This document shows, one piece after another, positions 42,675-52,400 of a stretch of 64,000 nucleotides of DNA. Below the pieces are notes generated by a model, which worked only from the letters and a program-made list of their open reading frames with translations, made no database searches and was not told where the DNA came from. The stretch spans positions 1 to 64,000 of the forward strand of contig CANKWX010000001.1 of NCBI GenBank assembly GCA_947487165.1, read 5' to 3'. Every line of letters starts with the position of its first letter. Position 1 is the stretch's first letter. The position numbers and the translations under genes were made by a program. The stretch comes from Burkholderiales bacterium. GTDB taxonomy: Bacteria > Pseudomonadota > Gammaproteobacteria > Burkholderiales > Burkholderiaceae_E.

Positions 42675-44567
42675 ATGCATGACGACACTCTGACGATTTC
42701 GTTCGCCGATGCCTTTCCGCCCAAAAAGTTGCCAGCTCAGTTGCCAGCTGAGATGCCAGCTGAGATGCCAGCTGAGGCGCAGGATGAGGCGCATGCCGGG
42801 GTGCCCTTTGCTGCCCTGTCTGCGGCTGCGGCGACAACAGTTCTTCTCGAAGCCTGCGGTGGCAGTGGCGGCAGTGACTCACCCGGCGGGACATCGGTCG
42901 CGACCCAGCAGGCCGCGGTTCAGTCACTGAGTGCCGATTATGCGGCCGCGCGCTTTTTGCAGCATGCGCAATTCTCGTCGTCGCAGGCCGACATCGATGC
43001 GGTGAAGGCCAAAGGTCGAGCGGTCTGGCTCGACGAGCAGATCGCCGCCGCACCGGGTCAGAAAGGCTGGGACTGGCTGGCCGAGCGCGGCTATGCGGTG
43101 ATCGACGCCAATCAGTTCTACCAGATGGACTATCAGGCCAATTTCATGGCCTGGCAGCAGATTCTGTCCCAGCCTGATGGCGTGCGCCGGCGCTGCGCGC
43201 TCGCCTTGTCCGAGTTTTTCGTGGTGTCGATCTCGGGCGTCTCGAACCTGCAGTGGGCGCAGTTTGCGGTCGCCAACTACTGGGACTTGCTGACCGAAAA
43301 CGCCTTCGGCAACTTTCGCAGCCTGCTCGAGCAGGTCACCCTCAGTGTGGCGATGGGCGAGTTTCTGAATACGCTGGGCAACCAGAAGGAAGATGCAACC
43401 ACCGGGCGACTGCCGGATGAGAATTACGCCCGCGAGGTGATGCAGCTTTTCACCATCGGGCTGGTGCAGCTCAACCTCGACGGCACACCGAAACTCGGCG
43501 AGGATGGCGCGCCTGTCGAGACCTACTCGCAGTCCGAGGTCTCGAACCTGGCGCGGGTCTTCACCGGCTTTCAGGCCGACGAGTCGGACGGGATGACCAC
43601 CTCCGCGGTGGCCCCGACCTACCGGCTCAAGCAGGTCGGCTACACCAGACGGCCGATGGTGCTCAACGCCAGTCGGCATTCGACGCTTGAGGCGCGTTTC
43701 CTGGGCGTGACCGTGCCCGCCGGTACCGATGGCAAGACCGCGCTCAAGATTGCGCTTGATGCGCTGTTCAATCATCCGAATGTCGGCCCGTTTTTCGGGC
43801 GCCAGATGATCCAGCGACTGGTCTGCAGTGACCCCAGCCCGGCCTATGTGGCGCGGGTTGCCGCGGCCTTCAACAACAACGGCAAGGGCGTGCGCGGTGA
43901 TCTGGGCGCAGTGTTCAGAGCGGTGCTGCTCGATGACGAGGCCAACAGCACCGCCGGCCTGACCTCGACCACTTTCGGCAAACTGCGCGAGCCGATGGTG
44001 CGCCTGGCGCAATGGACGCGGACCTTTAAGGCCAACTCGCTCAAGGGCACCTGGAAGCTCGGGAAGTTTGATTTTTCGGCGGTCGATGCGCTCGCGCAAA
44101 GCCCGCTTCAGTCGCCCTCGGTGTTCAACTTCTTTCGGCCCGGCTACATTCCGCCCGGCACGGTGATGGCGGCATCCAGATCGACTGTGCCCGAGTTTCA
44201 GCTGGTCAATGAGAGCACCACCGCCTCCTGGGTCAACTTCTTGCAGAACATCGTGCGCTCGGGTATCTGGGTGCGTGCCCCGGAGCTGATCACCTCGCCC
44301 GATGCGGCCACCCCGACCGATGGCTATGACATCGTGCCCGACTACAGCGCCGAGCTGGCGCTTGTCGGTAACCCGGACGCGCTGGTTGCCCGACTGAATC
44401 TGCTGCTGTGCGCAGGGCAATTGTCGAGCGCCACGGTCTCGATGATCGTTGCAGCGCTTGGCAGCGACAAGACCACGACCACCAGCACCGACAACAGCAA
44501 ACGCAGCTATGTCGCCAAGGCGATCATGTTCGTGATGTGCTGTGCCGAGTATCTGGTGCAGAAATAG
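42675..44567 (+). CDS. DUF1800 family protein
   Basis: 630 residues. The DUF1800 domain begins near residue 85 (ARFLQHAQFSSSQADIDAVK) and includes LPDENYAREVMQLFTIGL and HPNVGPFFGRQMIQRLV, all family hallmarks. A hydrophobic stretch ends in LLEACGGSGG, resembling the lipoprotein-like N-termini of this family but preceded by 45 unusual residues with PAE repeats. Function unknown; it is nearly always paired with a DUF1501 gene, as here. No promoter is evident in 42569-42674. Confidence 0.88.
   Translation: MHDDTLTISFADAFPPKKLPAQLPAEMPAEMPAEAQDEAHAGVPFAALSAAAATTVLLEACGGSGGSDSPGGTSVATQQAAVQSLSADYAAARFLQHAQFSSSQADIDAVKAKGRAVWLDEQIAAAPGQKGWDWLAERGYAVIDANQFYQMDYQANFMAWQQILSQPDGVRRRCALALSEFFVVSISGVSNLQWAQFAVANYWDLLTENAFGNFRSLLEQVTLSVAMGEFLNTLGNQKEDATTGRLPDENYAREVMQLFTIGLVQLNLDGTPKLGEDGAPVETYSQSEVSNLARVFTGFQADESDGMTTSAVAPTYRLKQVGYTRRPMVLNASRHSTLEARFLGVTVPAGTDGKTALKIALDALFNHPNVGPFFGRQMIQRLVCSDPSPAYVARVAAAFNNNGKGVRGDLGAVFRAVLLDDEANSTAGLTSTTFGKLREPMVRLAQWTRTFKANSLKGTWKLGKFDFSAVDALAQSPLQSPSVFNFFRPGYIPPGTVMAASRSTVPEFQLVNESTTASWVNFLQNIVRSGIWVRAPELITSPDAATPTDGYDIVPDYSAELALVGNPDALVARLNLLLCAGQLSSATVSMIVAALGSDKTTTTSTDNSKRSYVAKAIMFVMCCAEYLVQK
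42729..42776 (+). repeat. four tandem copies of a 12-bp unit
   Basis: Units at 42729, 42741, 42753 and 42765 read TTGCCAGCTCAG, TTGCCAGCTGAG, ATGCCAGCTGAG and ATGCCAGCTGAG. They are in frame and encode LPAQ-LPAE-MPAE-MPAE before the hydrophobic segment of the DUF1800 protein. Unit number may vary between strains. Confidence 0.85.
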
Positions 44568-44575
44568 GAACCGGC

Positions 44576-46018
44576 ATGACGACGCTCATTCATTCAACGC
44601 GCCGCGATTTTCTGCGCCAGGCCGGCACGACTGCGCTCACCGGACTGGCCGCCCCCTGGCTGCTCAACCTCGCGGCGATCGGTGAGGCTGCCGCGTTTTC
44701 GGCTTCCGACTACAAGGCGCTGGTCTGCGTGTTTCTGCTCGGTGGCAACGATTATGCGAACACCGTGGTGACCTTCGACGACGCGAGCTATGCGAAGTAC
44801 AACGCGATTCGCGCCGCCGGCACCGGCTCGGGCAACGGCGGCGTGGTGCTGTCGCAGGCATCGCTGGCCGCCACCGAACTGCGCCCTGGTGTCGCCCTGC
44901 CCGATGGCCGCAAATATGCGCTTAACCCCAACATGACCGGGCTGGCCGGCCTGTTCAATGCCGGCAAGGCGGCGGTGCAGCTCAATGTCGGCCCGCTGGT
45001 GGTGCCGCTGACGCGAGCGCAGTACAACAGCACGAATCGGGTGAAGTATCCGCTGCCACCGAAGCTCTTTTCGCATAATGACCAGCAGTCGGTCTGGCAG
45101 TCGTCATCGCCCGAGGGAGCGACCACCGGCTGGGGCGGCAAGATCGGCGACATGGCGCTGACCAACAATGGCGATGCGCTTTTCAGCTGTATTTCCGTGG
45201 CTGGCAACCAGGTCTTTCTGACTGGCGATGCCGCCCTGCAATACCAGTGCAGCGCGACCGCCGGTGCAATCGCGGTCAAGTCGGCAAGCGACAATTTCTT
45301 CTATCAGCCCGAGATGCGCGAGGCGTTTGTGGCAATGCTGCAGCAGGGCCGCACGCATGTGCTTGAGAACGAATACAACACGGTCATGCGGCGTGGCATG
45401 GCTGCGCAGGCGAAGGTGTCAGCGGGTCTGTCGGGGGTCTCGCTGAACACTGCATTTGCGTCCGGCAATGGTCTGGCCGACCAGCTCAAGATGGTGGCAC
45501 GGCTGATCGGCGCACGTGGCGCGCTCGGCGCCCGGCGCCAGGTGTTCATGGTGTCGCTGGGCGGTTTCGATCTGCATGACTATCTCGACACCCGGCACGG
45601 GCCGCTGCTCAAGAAGGTTGACGATGCAATGACGGCGTTTTATCAGGCGACCGTCGAGCTCGGTGTGGCCGATCAGGTCACCACCTTCACTGCCTCCGAT
45701 TTTGGCCGCACGCTGAGTTCCAATGGCGATGGCTCGGACCATGGCTGGGGCTCGCACCATCTGATGATGGGCGGTGCGGTGAGGGGGGCGGCCTTTTATG
45801 GCAAAGCCCCGCCGGTCAGTGTGACCGACACCGAGGCGGCGGAAGATCAGTGGCATGTCGGCCAGGGGCGGCTGCTGCCGAGCACCTCGGTCGATCAATA
45901 TGCTGCGACGCTGGCCCGTTGGTTCGGTGTGACCGATGCCGAGTTGCCTGCGGTCCTGCCGAATCTGAAAAACTTCGGCTCCGCCGATTATCCGGTCGAT
46001 CTCGGCTTTCTGGGCTGA
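44576..46018 (+). CDS. DUF1501 family exported protein
   Basis: 480 residues with a Tat signal (STRRDFLRQAGTTALTGLA, ending near AAAFSA). The family is related to sulfatase/alkaline-phosphatase folds and shows LVCVFLLGGNDYANT and SDFGRTLSSNGDGSDHGWG, where Asp and His residues may bind metal. The partner DUF1800 gene ends 8 bases upstream. Folded export of this protein fits a periplasmic or surface role for the pair. ATG at 44576 chosen for the signal. Confidence 0.9.
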   Translation: MTTLIHSTRRDFLRQAGTTALTGLAAPWLLNLAAIGEAAAFSASDYKALVCVFLLGGNDYANTVVTFDDASYAKYNAIRAAGTGSGNGGVVLSQASLAATELRPGVALPDGRKYALNPNMTGLAGLFNAGKAAVQLNVGPLVVPLTRAQYNSTNRVKYPLPPKLFSHNDQQSVWQSSSPEGATTGWGGKIGDMALTNNGDALFSCISVAGNQVFLTGDAALQYQCSATAGAIAVKSASDNFFYQPEMREAFVAMLQQGRTHVLENEYNTVMRRGMAAQAKVSAGLSGVSLNTAFASGNGLADQLKMVARLIGARGALGARRQVFMVSLGGFDLHDYLDTRHGPLLKKVDDAMTAFYQATVELGVADQVTTFTASDFGRTLSSNGDGSDHGWGSHHLMMGGAVRGAAFYGKAPPVSVTDTEAAEDQWHVGQGRLLPSTSVDQYAATLARWFGVTDAELPAVLPNLKNFGSADYPVDLGFLG

Positions 46019-46179
46019 GCCGGGCCGCCGGGTGCGGTGGTATCAACACGCGCCGCGATCCGCTGCGATGGTGAGTGCCAGCAAAAAACGAGCCGTTGCC
46101 TTGACAGTGCGCGGCGGTGGGGCCGACATTGATCTGACGGCGACCGCCCCGTCGCGTTGCTCCTTTTGGTGAGGCTCAG

Positions 46180-46398
46180 ATGGCATCCGTACGTTCCGAA
46201 GTGGCAGGCAGCATCTGGAAGATCGAGGTGGCAGTCGGTCAGAAGGTGGCGTCGGGTGATGTGCTGATCATCATCGAGTCAATGAAGATGGAGATCCCGG
46301 TCGAGGCGCCTGCCGGCGGTACGGTCACCGAAATTCGCGTTGCCGAGGGCGAGCGCATCGACGAAGGCGCGATCGTGGTCGTGCTCGGCGCCCCTTGA
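46180..46398 (+). CDS. biotinyl/lipoyl-domain carrier protein
   Basis: 72 residues, consisting of a single biotin-carrier domain. The biotinylation motif ESMKMEIP places the modified Lys at residue 36, and GTVTEIRVAEGERIDEGA is the second half of the barrel. Such stand-alone carriers serve acetyl/propionyl-CoA-type carboxylases encoded elsewhere. No carboxylase gene is adjacent, which is odd. A weak ribosome binding site (GGTGAGG) precedes it. The 161 bases before it show nothing else certain. Confidence 0.9.
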   Translation: MASVRSEVAGSIWKIEVAVGQKVASGDVLIIIESMKMEIPVEAPAGGTVTEIRVAEGERIDEGAIVVVLGAP

Positions 46399-46425
46399 CC
46401 GACAAGGGGCACTTCCTGCGACGAT

Positions 46426-46869
46426 GTGTGTCGTATTAGTATCGCGGGGTTGTCAGTCGTACAGGTTGGTGCCGTCTTGAGTCTGGTCGGTCGTCCCGGT
46501 TTTGCCGTTTACTCATGGTTCTCATGCGCTGTGCTGCCGGTGCTGCTCGCGGCCGTCCTCTTCGCAATGGGGCTGTGGGGGCTGGGCGACACCGATTTTT
46601 CCGCCGACAGCGTTCAGATCAGCGCGTCTGAGGTCCGTGCCCAGGCCGACAGCCATGGCGATGCTCGAGGTGATCAGCCCGGCCGTGTCATTCAGACGGG
46701 TGACACTTCGGTGATCAGTGCAGATTTCGCCGATGCTTGCGAGTCGGAGCCTGTGCATCTCAGCCTGCGACCGATGCGATGCCAAGCCATCTCAGCACGA
46801 CTTTTTTCAGCGGTGAAAGCGCGCGAAAGCCCCCTGCTTCCAGGGCCCTTCAGGCCGCCTGCCACTTAG
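46426..46869 (+). CDS. hypothetical secreted or membrane-anchored protein before the czc operon
   Basis: Up to 147 residues from a GTG at 46426; a GTG at 46531 would give 112 residues beginning at the hydrophobic stretch LPVLLAAVLFAMGLWGLG, like a signal peptide. The C-terminal end LLPGPFRPP recalls the Pro-rich ends of CzcI-type proteins that precede czcCBA operons, but the His/Cys residues of CzcI are few here. No family is certain, and both start and reality are uncertain. A neighbouring 112-base gap leads to czcC. Confidence 0.4.
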   Translation: MCRISIAGLSVVQVGAVLSLVGRPGFAVYSWFSCAVLPVLLAAVLFAMGLWGLGDTDFSADSVQISASEVRAQADSHGDARGDQPGRVIQTGDTSVISADFADACESEPVHLSLRPMRCQAISARLFSAVKARESPLLPGPFRPPAT

Positions 46870-46921
46870 CTGAGCGCGGGTGCGACCGCGCTTTCGCCCC
46901 CTGCGGGCAGTGAATCGCCGT

Positions 46922-46980
46922 TCCTGCTGACTGGCCAACCGTCAGGGCCCCAGCCCGCACGGCACCTGTCGTCAGCAGGA
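46922..46980. other. inverted repeat in the czcC leader
   Basis: TCCTGCTGAC (46922-46931) and GTCAGCAGGA (46971-46980) are perfect 10-base arms with 39 bases between, ending 37 bases before the czcC ATG. It could be a structured leader or a regulator site. No metal-sensor gene is adjacent. Confidence 0.45.
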
Positions 46981-47017
46981 TTTGAGGGAAACCTCGATAT
47001 CGCTTTTGGTCAACACA

Positions 47018-48280
47018 ATGAAACGTTGCGGAATCCGCTCGAAAGGGTGGCGCGCTTTGGTTCTGGTCGCTGCGCTTGCAGCACCACTTGCCGTCTGTGC
47101 GGCCGACCCGTCTGGCTATACCTTGACCGATCTGATCGGCCTTGCACGGCAGTCCAATCCCGCCCTGGCATCGGTGCGCGCCCGCGTCATCGGTGCACAG
47201 GCGGCACTGCAGACTGCCCAGGCGTTCCCGAACCCCGAACTCGAATTCCTGGCGGGTCGTCAGTCCGGGTCCTCACCCGAGGTTGCCAGTGGTGCCAGCG
47301 GCAATCTGGGCATTCTCCAGCCGATCGAACGGGCGTCGCTGCGCCAGTCTCGCCGTGAGGTCGCGCTGGCGGGAATCGACCTGAGTCAGGCGGCAGCCGG
47401 TTCGTCCGAGCGCGACCTGATTGCCGGCATCAAGCTTCGGTATCTGGATGTCCTGAGGCTGCAAGCCGCTGCCCGTCTTGCCCAGGACGACCGCCTGACC
47501 GCAGAGCAGATTCGCGCTCGGGTGGGGGTGCGGGTGAGTACCGGCGAAGCGGCGCGCTTCGAGCTGATCCGCGCCGAGACCGAGCGGCTCAACGCTCAGC
47601 GCGCCGCCCAGGTCGCGACGCTGAACATCGACCGAGCTCGTACCGAGTTGCGACGCCTGGTCGGTGCCGCCCTGCCGGCCGACTTCGAGCTCGTCGGCAG
47701 TATCGAAGACCGCAGTGCCCAGCCGCGTTCGCTCGAGGACATGCGCCGCGAGATGCTCGAGCGCCATCCTGAACTTCGAGTCGCCAGAGCCGAACTGCGC
47801 AGCGCCGAGGCGAAGCTGGCGCTCGAGCGTGAACGGGCCCGACCGGCCTTCGGGCTTCGCGCGGGCGTCGAGCGGGTGCCGCAGACGCTCGACGCCCGAC
47901 TGGGCCTGGTGATGACGGTGCCGATTTTCGACCGCCGCGAGGGTCCGATCGGCGAAGCGCTGGCCGACATTGACCGCAGCCGATTCGCGCTTGCCAGTCT
48001 CGAGCAGTCCCTCAATCAGTCGCTCGATGTCGCCTGGCAGCTTTACCAGATCGCGTTGTCGCAAGTAAATGCCTATGAATCGGGAATCTTGCGCGAGGCG
48101 GAGTCGGCTCTGAAAGTGGCCGAGTCGTCCTATCGCTATGGCGAGCGCGGCATCCTCGATTACCTCGACGCCCAGCGGACCTACCGACTGGTCCGTAACG
48201 AGCTGAACACCACCCGACACGACCTGCGCGCCGCGCTGGTCGAACTCGAACGCCTGAGCCTGACGAGCGAACAACCATGA
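47018..48280 (+). CDS. CzcC-like outer-membrane metal efflux factor
   Basis: 420 residues with a Sec signal (about 1-28, ending AVCAAD) and two OEP repeats. The first contains SNPALASVRARVIGAQAALQTAQ and FPNPELEF, as in CzcC/CusC. It is the outer-membrane channel of the heavy-metal RND system with the next two genes. The ATG at 47018 is chosen because it starts a standard signal peptide; an earlier frame start at 46982 is possible. It overlaps czcB by 4 bases. Confidence 0.92.
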   Translation: MKRCGIRSKGWRALVLVAALAAPLAVCAADPSGYTLTDLIGLARQSNPALASVRARVIGAQAALQTAQAFPNPELEFLAGRQSGSSPEVASGASGNLGILQPIERASLRQSRREVALAGIDLSQAAAGSSERDLIAGIKLRYLDVLRLQAAARLAQDDRLTAEQIRARVGVRVSTGEAARFELIRAETERLNAQRAAQVATLNIDRARTELRRLVGAALPADFELVGSIEDRSAQPRSLEDMRREMLERHPELRVARAELRSAEAKLALERERARPAFGLRAGVERVPQTLDARLGLVMTVPIFDRREGPIGEALADIDRSRFALASLEQSLNQSLDVAWQLYQIALSQVNAYESGILREAESALKVAESSYRYGERGILDYLDAQRTYRLVRNELNTTRHDLRAALVELERLSLTSEQP

Positions 48281-49485
48281 AAAATGCCACCGCTACTGCT
48301 GACCGGTATCGATCCCGATTTGTCCCGCTGTGCGGCCTGATGTTCGTCCTGGCGGCCTTGGCTGCCTGCGGCAAGGACCCGGCGCCGACGGCGGCGTCCG
48401 GCGATGCCACCGCCCGGGAGACCGCCCGTACCGTACCCGACAAGACCATCGTCGCCGCGGCACCCTCGCTGGCCGGCGAGCTGAAGGTGATGCCGATCGA
48501 GCGTCGCAAGATCGCCGAGCCCTTGTCGGTGGTCGGTCTGATCGATTTCAACGAACAGACCGTTTCGCGAATCGGCGCGAGTGTCACCGGGCGGGTGACA
48601 CAGCTCAACGGTCTGCCGGGTCAGCAGGTCCAGACCGGCGAGGTACTTGCCCAGCTCAATAGCGCCGAACTGGGCACCGCGCAGCTGGCCTATGTGAAAG
48701 CGAGCGCGCAACGCGATCTCGCCTACAAGGCGGTTGAGCGGGCGCGTCTGCTGCTCTCGGCGGATGTGATCGGCAGTGCGGAACTGCAGCGCCGCGAGAA
48801 TGAACTGACCGTGGCGGCCGTCGAGCAGCGCGCGGCCGCCGATCAGTTGCGCGTCATGGGCATGTCGCCGGTGGCGATCGATCAGACCGTCCGTACCGGT
48901 GTGATCACCTCAAGCTCGTCGGTGGTCAGCACCATGAATGGCGTCATTGTCGAACGCAAGGTCAACCGGGGCCAAGTGGTTCAGCCGGCCGACGAACTCT
49001 TTATCGTGGCCGATCTGTCGCGGGTCTGGGTGGTGGCAAAGGTTCCCGAGTCGCAGATCAACCGGGTGCAACTCAATCAGCTGGTCCGGATCGAGGTGAC
49101 CAGCTCGGCGCAGCCACTGCTGGGCAGGGTCAGCTGGATCGCCGACACCGTCAATGCCGAGACCCGGACGGTGACCGTGCGCAGCGAGGTCGACAACCTG
49201 CAGCGCCAGCTGCGACCGGGCATGCTCGCCAACGTCGTCATCGAGCCGGTGGCTATCGAGCGGTTGGTGGTGCCGGCCGAGGCGGTGGTTCGGGAGGGCA
49301 ACAACGATCATGTCTTCATGCGTCTGCCCGATGGCCGCTTCAGGATGGTCCGTGTCATTCTGGCCGAAGAAACTGGCCGGTTTCGGGTGGTCGAATCGGG
49401 TGTGAGCGAAGGTGATCCGGTGGTGGTGGAGGGCGCCTTTCATCTTAACAACGAGCGCAAGCGCGCAGAGCTGGAGGGCGCATGA
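48277..49485 (+). CDS. CzcB-like periplasmic adaptor
   Basis: 402 residues, with a lipoprotein-type signal ending LAALAAC (Cys31). The barrel-sandwich segment (GASVTGRVTQLNGLPGQQVQTGEV) and coiled coil fit the CzcB/CusB branch. No His-rich metal-binding N-terminus is visible, unlike classic CzcB. It connects CzcA-like permease to the outer-membrane channel. Coupled on both sides by ATGA overlaps. Confidence 0.93.
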   Translation: MKNATATADRYRSRFVPLCGLMFVLAALAACGKDPAPTAASGDATARETARTVPDKTIVAAAPSLAGELKVMPIERRKIAEPLSVVGLIDFNEQTVSRIGASVTGRVTQLNGLPGQQVQTGEVLAQLNSAELGTAQLAYVKASAQRDLAYKAVERARLLLSADVIGSAELQRRENELTVAAVEQRAAADQLRVMGMSPVAIDQTVRTGVITSSSSVVSTMNGVIVERKVNRGQVVQPADELFIVADLSRVWVVAKVPESQINRVQLNQLVRIEVTSSAQPLLGRVSWIADTVNAETRTVTVRSEVDNLQRQLRPGMLANVVIEPVAIERLVVPAEAVVREGNNDHVFMRLPDGRFRMVRVILAEETGRFRVVESGVSEGDPVVVEGAFHLNNERKRAELEGA

Positions 49486-52400
49486 TCGGCTCGCTGGTCA
49501 ATGGGGCGCTGGCGCAGCGCCTGATCGTGGTGGTGCTGTCGCTGATTCTTCTGGCTTTCGGTCTGAACGCCGCGCGCAAGCTGTCGCTTGACGCCTTTCC
49601 GGATGTGACCAACGTCCAGGTGCAGATCGCGACCGAAGCACCCGGCCGATCGCCCGAGGAGGTCGAGCGCTTTGCCACCGTGCCGATCGAGATCGCCATG
49701 ACCGGTCTGCCGGGGCTGGTCGAGCTGCGCTCGCTCAACCGCGCCGGCCTGTCGCTGATCACGCTGGTGTTCACCGACAAGACCGATGTGTTTTTCGCCC
49801 GCCAGATGGTCATGGAGCGGCTGATCGAGATCGCCTCCAGATTACCGGCAGGCGTCACACCGGTGCTCGGCCCGGTGTCGACCGGACTGGGAGAGGTCTA
49901 TCAATACACCCTCGAGCGGCCTGACGATGGCGACCGTGAGCTCACGGTGGCCGAGCAGACCGCGCGACGCACCGCGCAGGACTGGGTGGTGCGGCCGCTG
50001 CTGCGTTCCATCCCGGGAGTGGCCGAGATCAATTCGCAGGGCGGCTATGAAAAACAGTATCAGGTGGAGGTCCTGCCCGACCGTCTGCGCTATTACGACC
50101 TGTCGATTCAGCAGGTTTACGAGGCCCTGGCGGCCAACAATGCCAATTCCGGCGGCGGCGTCCTGCGGCGTGACGCCGAGCAGTACCTGATCCGCGGCAT
50201 CGGCCTGATCAACAGCATCGACGATATCGGCATGGTCGTGCTCAAGGAGTTTCGGGGAACACCGGTCTACATCCGCGATGTGGCCAACGTGACGCAAGGC
50301 ACCGCAGTGAGGGTCGGGGCGGTTATCAAGAACGGCGTGACCGAGACCGTCGGTGGCGTTGTCATGATGATGCGCGCCGGCAATGCCAAGGAGGTCGTAG
50401 CGCGCATCAAGAAGCGGGTTGCCGAGGTCAATGCCAGCGGCGCGCTGCCTGATGGCCTGCAGATCGTGCCCTACTACGACCGCTCGGAGCTGGTCGACGC
50501 GGCGCTTGGGACGGTGGTGAAAGTCCTGATCGAAGGCGTCGTGCTGGTGATGGTGGTGCTGATGCTGTTTCTGGGCGACCTTCGGTCGTCGCTGGTGGTG
50601 GTGGCGACCCTCGTTCTGACGCCGCTGCTGACCTTCCTGGCAATGAACTGGCTTGGTATTTCGGCCAATCTGATGTCGCTCGGCGGACTCGCGATTGCGA
50701 TCGGTCTGATGGTCGACGGCTCGGTGGTTGTCGTCGAAAACGCCTTTGCGCATCTGGCGCGCCAGGGCCGATCGAATGTCTCCCGTCTGCGGGTGATTGC
50801 CGATGCGGTGGGCGAGGTCGCGACACCGGTGATCTTCGGGGTGGGCGTGATCATTCTGGTCTTTCTGCCGCTCATGACCCTCCAGGGCATGGAGGGCAAG
50901 ATGTTTGCGCCGCTTGCCTTCACGATTGCGATCGCGCTGTTCTTTTCGCTGCTGCTGTCGCTGACGCTGACGCCGGTGCTGTCGTACTACCTGCTGCGGG
51001 TCAAGCCGTCGAAAGACGGGGAGGAGGACGACCATGACACCTGGCTGATCCGAAAGCTCAAGAAACCCTATCTTTTCCTGCTGAACAGGGCAGTAGAGCG
51101 GCCCGCGATGACGGTGACCGCATCGGTGGCCGCGCTCGCTGCGGCGCTGGCGCTCGTGCCCTTTCTGGGTACCGCCTTCATCCCCGAGATGAAGGAAGGG
51201 TCGGTGGTGCCTGGTATCAACCGTGTGCCGAACATTTCGCTTGAAGAATCGATCCGCATGGAGATGCAAGCCATGCGACTGGTGATGCAGGTGCCCGGTG
51301 TGAAGTCGGCGGTCTCGGGCCTCGGCCGCGGGGAGTCGCCCGCCGACCCCCAGGCGCAGAACGAATCGACACCGATCGTCTCGCTCAAGCCTCGCGATGA
51401 GTGGCCGCCCGGTTGGACGCAGGACACGATCACCGAAGCGATCCGCACCAAACTGGCGGTGCTGCCGGGCGTGCAGGTCGTGATGGCGCAGCCGATTTCG
51501 GACCGGGTCGATGAGATGGTCACCGGGGTTCGGGCTGATATCGCGGTGAAGATCTTCGGTGACGATCTCGGGCAGCTGAAGTCGACTGCCGACCGCATCG
51601 CGAAGGTGGCGGCTGGCATCTCGGGGTCGCAGGACATCCGGGTCGAGCGGATCGACGGGCAGCAGTATCTGCAGATCTCCATCGATCGGCAGGCGATTGC
51701 GCGTGCCGGCGTCAATGTCAGCGAAGTCCATGAAGTGATCGAGATGGCCATCGGCGGCAAGGTTGCCACCGAGATTTATGAGGGGGAGCGACGGTTTTCG
51801 GCGGTGGTCAGGCTGCCTGCGGTCTATCGGGGCGACATCGCGTCGATCCGCAATCTGGTGCTGACCGCCCGCAACGGCGCGCAGGTGCCTCTGGCGCGGC
51901 TCGCCCGCATCGAGGTGCTTGAAGGGCCGGCGCAGATCAGCCGCGAGATGGCCAAGCGCCGGGTGGTGGTCGGCATCAATGTCGCCGGGCGCGACCTCGG
52001 CGGATTCGTGACCGAGTTGCAGCAATCGATTGCCCGCGATGTGACGCTGCCCGAGGGCTATACCCTCGAGTGGGGCGGTCAGTTCCAGAACATGGAGCGT
52101 GCGCTCGGGCATCTTGCGGTGATTGTCCCGATCACGGTGGCCTCGATCTTCTTTCTGCTCTTTTTGCTGTTCAGATCGGTGAAGATGGCCTCGCTGATCA
52201 TCCTGGTGCTGCCCTTCGCATCGTTGGGCGGCCTGATCGCGATGTTCGTGTCAGGCGAATACCTGTCGGTGCCGGCCTCGGTGGGATTCATTGCGCTGTG
52301 GGGCATCGCGGTGCTCAACGGGGTGGTGCTGGTGAGCTGCATCCGTGAGCTTCGGCAAAAGGGGATACCGGTCGCGACAGCGGTCGTGCTTGGTGCGACA

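Noticed and set aside
46101-46129. Promoter before the biotinyl-domain gene (TTGACA at 46101)
   Set aside because: No acceptable -10 at 16-18 bases; CGACAT matches poorly.
49842-52112. Long antisense open frame (756 codons) inside the heavy-metal permease gene
   Set aside because: Same shadow effect; the His/Asp/Arg-rich composition matches no family.
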